NCBI RefSeq assembly: GCF_012911005.2
Contig: NZ_WTVS01000020.1
Location: 1-64,000 of the forward strand
Length of the DNA: 64,000 nucleotides
Origin: Aromatoleum toluolicum
Lineage (GTDB): Bacteria; Pseudomonadota; Gammaproteobacteria; Burkholderiales; Rhodocyclaceae
Direction of reading: 5' to 3'
Part shown: positions 34,360-40,887 of the stretch, piece by piece
Numbering within the stretch: the stretch's first letter is position 1
Layout: each line of letters starts with the position of its first letter
Translations under genes and position numbers: made by a program
The notes under the pieces: model-generated
Seen by the model: only the letters and a program-made list of their open reading frames with translations
The model's database searches: none
What the model was told of the DNA's origin: nothing

Positions 34360-35306
34360 TGACCACCACCAACACGCCGGGGCTATTCGAACGCCCCATC
34401 ACCCTGCCCGATACGGATGCCCAAGGCCGTCTGGCCCGACTGGTCGGAATGGACGACAAGATCCGGCGCCTGAGCAACATTCTCGCTGTCCTAATCAACC
34501 CGGCTGGACTCCAGAAATGGCTGGACCAGCACCACGCCCATGCACCGGGACTGCTCGATGCTGTGCTGCGCCGGCCCCCACTGGTGGTGCTCTCGGGTGA
34601 CGTCGGCTCCGGGAAAACCGAACTCGCAGAAACCATCGGGGACATGGTGGCACGGCAAGAAGGGATCGACATCACACTGCTGCCGCTCAGCCTCTCGTCT
34701 CGTGGGCAGGGCCGCGTCGGTGAGATGACGCAGTTGGTCTCCGCAGCGTTCGACCACGCCTTCCATGAGGCCAGCAAGTTCAAGTCCTCGAGGAGTAGCC
34801 GCGCGCGCGGCGGCGTGATCCTGCTGGTTGATGAAGCCGACGCGCTGGCGCAGTCCCGGGAGGCCGATCAGATGCATCACGAAGACCGCGCCGGAGTGAA
34901 TGCATTTATCCGAGGGATCGATCGCTTGGCCAGCGGAGATTTGCCAGCCGCCGTGCTGATGTGCACCAATCGCCTCAACGCGCTGGATCCGGCTGTGCGC
35001 CGGCGCGCAGCCGACATCCTGGTCTTTGAGCGTCCTGACGAAGTACAGCGACTTGAGCTCCTTCACCGGCGTCTAGGCGACGCTGGTTTCAGTAAGGCCG
35101 ATCTGCAGGCCTTGGTGGCCGCTACCGGCGAGCAGGCCAAACGCCCCTACGGTTTCACCTACTCGGACCTCACGCAGCGCCTGCTGCCCGCGATCGTGCT
35201 GGACGCCTACCCTCAGGGGCCCATCAAGCCGTCTCGTGCGATCGAACTGGCCCACGCGATGGCGCCGACTCCGCCGTTCAAAGACTCCACCGCAAGGGGG
35301 TATTAA
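34359..35306 (+). CDS. cap6: Cap6, TRIP13/Pch2-like AAA+ ATPase
   Basis: 315 residues. Walker A GDVGSGKT (80-87), Walker B ILLVDEAD (154-161), a sensor-1 region MCTNRLNALD and an RRRA arginine-finger segment. ATG at 34359 overlaps the HORMA stop (TGATG) with CAGGAG six bases upstream. TRIP13-like proteins in type III CBASS pull the HORMA protein open and switch CdnC off, preventing accidental activation. Confidence 0.92.
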   Translation: MTTTNTPGLFERPITLPDTDAQGRLARLVGMDDKIRRLSNILAVLINPAGLQKWLDQHHAHAPGLLDAVLRRPPLVVLSGDVGSGKTELAETIGDMVARQEGIDITLLPLSLSSRGQGRVGEMTQLVSAAFDHAFHEASKFKSSRSSRARGGVILLVDEADALAQSREADQMHHEDRAGVNAFIRGIDRLASGDLPAAVLMCTNRLNALDPAVRRRAADILVFERPDEVQRLELLHRRLGDAGFSKADLQALVAATGEQAKRPYGFTYSDLTQRLLPAIVLDAYPQGPIKPSRAIELAHAMAPTPPFKDSTARGY

Positions 35307-36032
35307 ATGCCTCAGTGGTCGCTCTCCCAGCTTCTTTCGTCTTTGCATGAAGACATCCAACAGCGCCTTTCTACTGTTCGGAAGTCGTTTGGCCATCCAG
35401 GAACGAAAGGCGACGGAAGTGAAAACGTCTGGATCAGCATGCTAGACACGTACTTGCCGAAGCGTTATCAGGCCGCCAAGGCGCATGTGGTGGACAGCCT
35501 TGGGAATTTCAGCCAGCAGATCGATGTGGTGATCTTCGATCGGCAGTACTCTCCGTTCATCTTCACTTACGAGAACGAGACCATCATCCCGGCCGAGAGC
35601 GTATACGCCGTGTTCGAGGCCAAGCAGACGGCAGACGCCAGTTTGGTGACTTATGCACAGCAGAAGATTGCTAGCGTCCGCAGCTTGCATCGGACCAGCT
35701 TGCCAATTCCTCATGCGGGTGGGACTTACCCTCCCAAGCCTCTCATTCCCATTTTGGGCGGATTACTTACCTTTGAGAGTGAATGGAGCCCTGCGCTGGG
35801 GAAATCCTTCGACCGAGCGCTGACCGCCGACCTAGGAGAGGGGCGGCTGGACATCGGGTGCGTAGCTGCTCACGGCCATTTCTTTTTTGACCATGCTGCG
35901 GGTAGCTACAGCTTTATCAACGAGAACAAACCAGCGACGGCCTTTCTTTTCAAGTTGATTTCCCAACTTCAGTTCAGTGGGACAGTTCCCATGATCGATG
36001 TAGAGGCGTATGGGCAGTGGCTCACGCGATAG
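35307..36032 (+). CDS. nucC: NucC, cyclic-tri-AMP-activated DNA endonuclease effector
   Basis: 241 residues, the same length as E. coli NucC. The PD-(D/E)XK-type active site falls at the same positions: Asp73 in QIDVVIFD, and Glu104 and Lys106 in AVFEAKQ. Other family segments are WSLSQLLSSLHEDIQ, TYLPKRYQAAKAHVVDSLGN and IPHAGGTYPPKPLIPILGGL. NucC trimers bind cA3, pair into hexamers and cut double-stranded DNA, killing the infected cell. Codon use is clearly less GC-rich than in the flanking metabolic genes. Confidence 0.93.
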   Translation: MPQWSLSQLLSSLHEDIQQRLSTVRKSFGHPGTKGDGSENVWISMLDTYLPKRYQAAKAHVVDSLGNFSQQIDVVIFDRQYSPFIFTYENETIIPAESVYAVFEAKQTADASLVTYAQQKIASVRSLHRTSLPIPHAGGTYPPKPLIPILGGLLTFESEWSPALGKSFDRALTADLGEGRLDIGCVAAHGHFFFDHAAGSYSFINENKPATAFLFKLISQLQFSGTVPMIDVEAYGQWLTR

Positions 36033-36341
36033 TGCGTCTGCTCATCAAGTCGCACGGTCTTCCGGAGACGCAATCGGACAAAGCCCGGCAGCCGCGATCT
36101 AGTCGCTCGTCTGTAACCGTCTATACCTGTTCGACCGGATCGGGTCGTTTCGAGACTTCATCCAGTCCGCGTGTCAGCTGAGGGCATAGGGGCGACACCA
36201 CTGTCAAGCGACTGGAGGCCTTCCGGTCATTCAAACTGAGCACCGAGGGGCGGGTGTGGACGGCACTGCTGCCGCCCGGGCCGTGCTTTCTGAGCGACAG
36301 CAAAGGCCGACCACCTGCCCCTCCCGCACCAGACGAGCGAG
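36033..36341. other. Gene-free spacer at the right edge of the defence island
   Basis: 309 bases between convergent nucC and the IscU-like gene. No supported gene. A short CGACC/GGTCG stem at 36132-36147 followed by TTT could be a weak nucC terminator. CGCAATCGGA at 36069-36078 repeats the sequence at 31190-31199. Confidence 0.45.
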
Positions 36342-36764
36342 TCAACCGGCGGCGAGTGCGATCGTCAGGGCTTCGAAGGGAATCATCACGCAGCCATGCC
36401 GGCTGCGATAGCCATGCACCGGCGCGAATAGGGCGACCTCGTCGGCCCCTTCGGACATGCCGGACACCTCCCCTGCGGCCAGCATCGCCGCCATACCCGC
36501 GCGCAACCGTTCGACCTCGGGCGGCGTGCGGCCGAGCGCATGCAGCCCGAGCAGCGACGCTGACGCGCGGCACAGGAGGCAACCCTTGACCTCGTGCGCG
36601 ATCGCCGCGATGCGGCCGTCGATGAGTTCGACGTCGATCCGGACGCGGTCGCCGCACATGGGGCTGTCACGCAGCGCCGATCCCGTCGGGGCGGTCAGGC
36701 GGCCAGCGCCGTGGGCGGCGTCGGCGAGTTCGCGGATGCCTTTGTTGTAGAGGGCTTCGATCAT
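36342..36764 (-). CDS. IscU/NifU-like iron-sulfur scaffold-type protein
   Basis: 140 residues of the NifU N-terminal/IscU fold. Three expected Cys positions are visible: MCGDRVRIDV, GCLLCRASASLL and YRSRHGCVMIPFEAL. Its ATG overlaps the stop of the molybdopterin-binding gene. IscU-like proteins assemble Fe-S clusters; in this operon it could supply or repair clusters of the molybdenum enzymes. Less typical around the second motif than housekeeping IscU, so a specialised role is likely. Confidence 0.8.
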   Translation of the reverse strand: MIEALYNKGIRELADAAHGAGRLTAPTGSALRDSPMCGDRVRIDVELIDGRIAAIAHEVKGCLLCRASASLLGLHALGRTPPEVERLRAGMAAMLAAGEVSGMSEGADEVALFAPVHGYRSRHGCVMIPFEALTIALAAG

Positions 36765-37843
36765 ACGCGGGAAGTCGTTACGCGCCGGTCGGCAGCGGCA
36801 GCGGCTGCATGCGATGCGAGGTCGCTGGCGCGGTCGTTGTCGGTGAGGTTCGCGTCCTCCCCCTCGTCCGGCGCGCTGCGGATCAGGCCGCCGACGCCCA
36901 TGCGCATGATGTCCTCCCGCGTCGGGGGGATGCCGGCCATCAGGCGCGGCAGCACGAGGTCGAGGCCGTTGCTCTTTCGCGAGCGGCCGCAGCCGGGCAG
37001 GATCACGACCGGCACGGCGCCGATGCGTCCGAGCACGAGCATGTTGCCGGGCTCGACGGGCATGCCGAAATGTTCGATCGTGCCACCGACGGCCGTCACG
37101 GAGGCGGGGGCGATGTCGTTGCGGTCCTTGGCGACGGTGGCGCCGCACATCATCACGAGTTCGCAACCGGTAGCGAGCGCCTGGTGCAGCATGGATTCGA
37201 GAGCGTCGCGGCGGTGGGGGCCGCGCAGCGCGAGTGTGAGCCGGCCGCCGAGGGCCTCGACCCGCTCGCGCGTGACCTTCGCGGTCGCCGCGAAGATCGA
37301 GTCTTTCATGCCGGACAGTTCGGTCTGGATCAGTGCCGCGCGGCAGGGTTTCAATTCGGCGATAGCGATGGGCGGGGCGCCGGCGGCGATGGCGCGGCAC
37401 GCGTCGAGCAGGCGCCGCGGCACGGCGAACGGGATGATCTTGACGGTGGCGACGACCTGACCGGGACGCACGACCGCATGCGGCGGCAGGGTCCCGATGG
37501 CGATGGCCTCGTCGAGCAGGTTCATCCGGTGGATGCGTTCGGCGTCGATCCGCAGCACGCCGGCTGCCAGCGCGTGAAGGTTCCCGCGGCCGGCGCGCGG
37601 AGGGCGCGTCTCCATGTTCGCGCCGACGAGCTGCGCCGCCAGTTCGGCCGCGGCGACGTCCTCGGCGACGTCGTCCGGCCCCAGGCGCGCGCCGGTGACT
37701 GTCGAGAAACCCTCGTCGTCGAGCAGATCGAGATCGAGCGCGGACAGCACGCGACCCTTCTTCAGCGTCCGTCCGCCGAGCTTCAGCGTGTGGGCGAGCA
37801 TCACGCCTTCGGCGGCGGTCAGGGGAAATTCGTCGAAGATCAT
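36761..37843 (-). CDS. Molybdopterin-binding (MoeA/MogA-like) domain protein
   Basis: 360 residues, with a conserved MoCF-biosynthesis-type fold (LVMMCGATVAKDRNDIAPA, then GNMLVLGRIGAVPVVILPGCGRS). It resembles the molybdopterin-binding half of proteins that also carry a MobA-like nucleotidyltransferase; that half is missing here. Probable role: handling or cytidylating molybdenum cofactor for hydroxylase-type enzymes. Coupled by ATGA overlaps to the small ORF upstream and the IscU-like gene downstream. Confidence 0.82.
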   Translation of the reverse strand: MIFDEFPLTAAEGVMLAHTLKLGGRTLKKGRVLSALDLDLLDDEGFSTVTGARLGPDDVAEDVAAAELAAQLVGANMETRPPRAGRGNLHALAAGVLRIDAERIHRMNLLDEAIAIGTLPPHAVVRPGQVVATVKIIPFAVPRRLLDACRAIAAGAPPIAIAELKPCRAALIQTELSGMKDSIFAATAKVTRERVEALGGRLTLALRGPHRRDALESMLHQALATGCELVMMCGATVAKDRNDIAPASVTAVGGTIEHFGMPVEPGNMLVLGRIGAVPVVILPGCGRSRKSNGLDLVLPRLMAGIPPTREDIMRMGVGGLIRSAPDEGEDANLTDNDRASDLASHAAAAAADRRVTTSRV

Positions 37844-38049
37844 CCGACACTCCTCGGGGCGCGTCGCGGCCCATTCGGGCGCGACGCTTTGGCCAGCAAG
37901 ACGGATTCGGGGGTCAACAGCACCGCTTCGCCGAGCAGGGTTCGAGCCGGTACCGGTCTAGCCAGGATTGTGGCCGGCAGTCCTGCAGCAGGGAGATCGC
38001 TCATCATTTCATCCACGCGATGAAGCCCACTTTCGGCGACGTCGATCAT
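37840..38049 (-). CDS. Small unknown protein coupled on both sides in the cofactor operon
   Basis: A 69-codon frame whose ATG overlaps the MeaB-XdhC stop (ATGA) and whose stop overlaps the molybdopterin-binding gene start (ATGA), with AGGCGAGG upstream. This double coupling is good evidence for translation. The product begins MIDVAESGLHRVDEMMSDLP, has no signal peptide, membrane segment or Cys, and ends in a basic Pro/Arg-rich tail. I recognise no family. Confidence 0.55.
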   Translation of the reverse strand: MIDVAESGLHRVDEMMSDLPAAGLPATILARPVPARTLLGEAVLLTPESVLLAKASRPNGPRRAPRSVG

Positions 38050-39845
38050 CGGCGGTGCCTCGCCTGGATCACCTCGGCGAGGATCGCGACCGCGATCTCG
38101 GCGGGCGCGCGACCGCCCAGATCGAGGCCGACGGGCGCACGGATGCGCGGAATCGCGTCGCCCAGTCCTGCCTCGGTGAGCCGTGCGACCCGCTTCGCGT
38201 GCGTGCGCGTGCTGCCGAGCGAGCCGATGTAGAACGCGGGGCTCGCAAGCGCGATCGTCAGCGCCGGGTCGTCGAGCTTGGGGTCGTGCGTCAACGTGAT
38301 GACGGCGGTCTGGGCGTCGGGCTGCAGGCGTTCGAGGGCCTCGTCGGGCCATTCCGTCGACACCTCGACGTTCGGCAGCCGTTCGGCCGTCGCGAACGCG
38401 CGGCGCGGGTCGACAACCACGACGTCGAAACCGGCGATGGCGGCCATCGGCGCGAGCGCCTGGGTGATGTGGACCGCACCGACGACGATCATGCGCGGCG
38501 CGCCGACGTGGCAGCGCACGAAGAGCGATGCCTCATTCGCCCCCTCATCCGTGGCGAGTGCACCGCTGCGGTTCGCGGCGAGCCGCGCGCGCGTCTCGGC
38601 GAGCTGGGCGTCATCGAGGGGGAGCACGCCTGCCACGGCGTCGTCGAAGACCAGCCCGTGCGCGCCGTCCGCGAGCCGTGAGACAACCGCGACCGGGCGT
38701 TTCGCACGCCGCGCCGCCAGCAGCGGACCGAAGAGCTCGTCATCGACGCGCTCGACGAGCACCTGCACGCGACCGCCGCACGCCAGCCCCACTTCCCACG
38801 CCTGCTCGTCGCTGACGCCGAATTCCAGCAGCCGCGCCTTGCCGTCGGCGATCGAATCCTGCGCCTCGCCGATCACGGCGCCCTCGATGCAGCCGCCCGA
38901 GACCGAACCGACGAAGGCGCCGCCCTGCTCCACCGCGAGATGGCTGCCCTCGGGGCGCGGCGACGATCCCCAGGTGCGGACGACGGTTGCGAGCGCGACG
39001 CCGCGGCCCTCCGCCCGCCATTGTTCGAGCTGGGCGAAGAGCTGGTCGTCCGTCGCCGGCGCGGACGGTGTGGGCGCTGGCGCAGCGCTGCGGGTTTTGA
39101 GGCGTCGACCGACGCCCGCAACCCGCGCATGGGAATCGATGCGGTCCGTCAGCGCGGCCACACCCTCGCCATTCGTCGCCACCGTGGTCAGCACCGGCAC
39201 CTCCCAGCCTTCGCCGCGCGCTTCGAGGTCGCGGACCGTGGCCGCGGCGACCGGCGAATCTGCCTTGTTCACGACGAGAATATCGGCGATCTCGAGCACG
39301 CCGGCCTTGATCGCCTGCACCTCGTCGCCGAGCCCCGGCGCGCACACGACGACGCGCGTGTCGGCCAAACGTGCGACTTCGACTTCGGACTGGCCGACGC
39401 CGACGGTCTCGACGATGACGACGTCGAAGCCGGCCGCGTCGAAAAGATCCACCGCCCGAGAGCTTGTCCGGGACAGCCCGCCGAGTTGGCCGCGCGACGA
39501 CAGCGAGCGGATGAAGACGCGCTCGTCACTGCCGTGCGTGCCCATGCGTACCCGGTCGCCAAGCAAGGCGCCGCCGCTGACCGGACTCGAAGGATCCACG
39601 GCGACGACGGCGACACGCTTGCCACGTTGCAGCAGTTCGCCGAGCAAGGCGTTGATCAGGGTCGACTTGCCGACGCCGGGCGCCCCGGTGATGCCGACAA
39701 CATGCGCGCGGCCCGTTCGGCCGGCAAGCGATGCGAGCAGGGCGTCGGCGCCCGGCAGATCGTTTTCGATCGCAGTCAATGCACGGGCGAGCGCCGGGCG
39801 CGAACCGGCTGCGATCTCGTCGGGGAGCGGGCTTGGCGGATGCAT
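38046..39845 (-). CDS. MeaB-type GTPase fused to XdhC-type molybdenum cofactor chaperone
   Basis: 599 residues in two parts. Residues about 1-250 are a MeaB/ArgK G3E GTPase: P-loop GAPGVGKS (54-61), VDPSSPVSGG, VETVGVGQSE (145-154) and NKAD (193-196). MeaB proteins gate and repair B12 acyl-CoA mutases. An Ala/Pro linker (about 252-265) leads to an XdhC/CoxI domain (LATVVRTWGSSPRPEGSHLA, SVSGGCIEG, then a C-terminal Rossmann fold from RMIVVGAVH), which sulfurates or inserts Mo cofactor in xanthine-dehydrogenase-family enzymes. No frameshift or internal start is needed to explain the join. The window encodes both kinds of client. Confidence 0.9.
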   Translation of the reverse strand: MHPPSPLPDEIAAGSRPALARALTAIENDLPGADALLASLAGRTGRAHVVGITGAPGVGKSTLINALLGELLQRGKRVAVVAVDPSSPVSGGALLGDRVRMGTHGSDERVFIRSLSSRGQLGGLSRTSSRAVDLFDAAGFDVVIVETVGVGQSEVEVARLADTRVVVCAPGLGDEVQAIKAGVLEIADILVVNKADSPVAAATVRDLEARGEGWEVPVLTTVATNGEGVAALTDRIDSHARVAGVGRRLKTRSAAPAPTPSAPATDDQLFAQLEQWRAEGRGVALATVVRTWGSSPRPEGSHLAVEQGGAFVGSVSGGCIEGAVIGEAQDSIADGKARLLEFGVSDEQAWEVGLACGGRVQVLVERVDDELFGPLLAARRAKRPVAVVSRLADGAHGLVFDDAVAGVLPLDDAQLAETRARLAANRSGALATDEGANEASLFVRCHVGAPRMIVVGAVHITQALAPMAAIAGFDVVVVDPRRAFATAERLPNVEVSTEWPDEALERLQPDAQTAVITLTHDPKLDDPALTIALASPAFYIGSLGSTRTHAKRVARLTEAGLGDAIPRIRAPVGLDLGGRAPAEIAVAILAEVIQARHRR

Positions 39846-39943
39846 TGGACGCCCTCAATCAGTGGGAGATCCCATTCTCTTGCGCAGTCGGGTGTTCGGG
39901 GAAGTTTCCGTGTATCAGATTCATTCCTGGCCAGCCTGCCGGG

Positions 39944-40336
39944 TCAATGGCGGGGAAACACCAGCCCGAAATCCTCGACGAAGTCGGCGAGGCCAGCGGC
40001 CTCCAGTCCGTCGAGCGACCTGAGCATGTACGGATGGAGCTTGCCGCGTCGCACGAGCTGCGGCACCTCCGCGAGGCCCTGCTCCACCACCGCGGCCAGA
40101 GCCTCGTCATCGGCGACGAGCAGCATCGCGACGTCGGCATCGAAGTCGCCGCAAAAATCGCGCAGCGCGACGCTCGCGCCGCCCGAGCTTCCCCGCCACA
40201 CGAGGACCCGGCCGCGACGGGCGGAAAACGCGTCCTTCGTCAGCACGCCGACGGAGGCGTCCGCCGCGGCGAGCCCTTCGCGATCCAGCATCGCCTTCCA
40301 TGCCGCGCAATCGAGCGCCGTTCCGGCCGTTTCCAT
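39944..40336 (-). CDS. Conserved hypothetical protein, paralogue of the gene at 8119-8610
   Basis: 130 residues starting METAGTALD. The C-terminal half (AMLLVADDEALAAV, VRRGKLHP, EAAGLADFVEDFGLVF) parallels the 8119-8610 product. No catalytic motif, signal peptide or Cys pair stands out. Nine bases after the RidA gene and about 100 bp before the MeaB-XdhC gene, so probably in the same operon. Both family members sit in operons with CoA-ester or imine-detoxifying proteins; function unknown. Confidence 0.7.
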   Translation of the reverse strand: METAGTALDCAAWKAMLDREGLAAADASVGVLTKDAFSARRGRVLVWRGSSGGASVALRDFCGDFDADVAMLLVADDEALAAVVEQGLAEVPQLVRRGKLHPYMLRSLDGLEAAGLADFVEDFGLVFPRH

Positions 40337-40345
40337 CGCCTGCCC

Positions 40346-40738
40346 CTACGCCGGCAACATTGCGGTCACTTCGATCTCGACCTTCGCGCCGTGCTCGACG
40401 AAGCCGGCGACCTGCAAGGCCGTCATCGCCGGGAAATGCTTGCCGATCAGCTCGCGATAGACCGCCCCGATCTCGGGGAGCCGCGCGTTGTATTCCGCCG
40501 CGTCGCCGAGGTACCAGTTCATGCGCACGATGTTCGACGGGCGCGCGTCGGCCTGCGCGAGGATCGCGACGATGTTGGTGAGCGCCTGGCGGACCTGGCC
40601 GACGAGGTCGTCGGTCTGGAACTTCTCGTTCTCGTCCCAGCCGACCTGGCCGGCGACGAACACCATACGGCCGCTCGCGACGACGCCGTTCGAATAGCCT
40701 TTCGGGCGAACCCAGCCGGGCGGTTGCAGGAATTGCAT
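40346..40738 (-). CDS. RidA/YjgF/UK114-family protein
   Basis: 130 residues. Typical features are GRMVFVAGQVGWDENEKFQT, QVRQALTNIVAILAQADA and the C-terminal VEIEVTAML. Housekeeping RidA hydrolyses reactive enamine/imine intermediates; degradation-operon relatives often have specialised or unknown roles. It heads the 40.7-36.3 kb operon, behind the REP-like repeat. Confidence 0.88.
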   Translation of the reverse strand: MQFLQPPGWVRPKGYSNGVVASGRMVFVAGQVGWDENEKFQTDDLVGQVRQALTNIVAILAQADARPSNIVRMNWYLGDAAEYNARLPEIGAVYRELIGKHFPAMTALQVAGFVEHGAKVEIEVTAMLPA

Positions 40739-40790
40739 GTCTCGTTTTCCTCGTTGATGGGTGGTTCGGTTTTATGCCACGGAGGCTTGA

Positions 40791-40830
40791 CCCATCCCCA
40801 CCCCAACCCTCCCCTTGAAGGGGAGGGAGA
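40791..40830. repeat. Dispersed 40-bp REP-like repeat, second copy
   Basis: Same sequence as 23391-23430 except one base, with CTCCCCTTGAAGGGGAG at its core. It lies between the RidA gene and the stop of the FMN/FAD oxidoreductase gene, where a transcript end is expected. Confidence 0.8.
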
Positions 40831-40887
40831 AAATGCGTCCCACTCGAGCTGCCATCGCTACAGGTGGAACGGGTTGATGGGAACGCC

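Noticed and set aside
36121-36657. A 178-codon frame extending beyond the IscU-like gene into the spacer
   Set aside because: It is a different reading frame of the IscU-like gene that runs into non-coding DNA. The 3' part in the spacer has no recognisable domain, and I could not support an insertion-sequence remnant there.
37840-38352. A 170-codon version of the small ORF between MeaB-XdhC and the molybdopterin-binding gene
   Set aside because: The upstream 100 codons lie within MeaB-XdhC coding sequence in another frame. The ATG at 38049 with an ATGA overlap is the plausible start.
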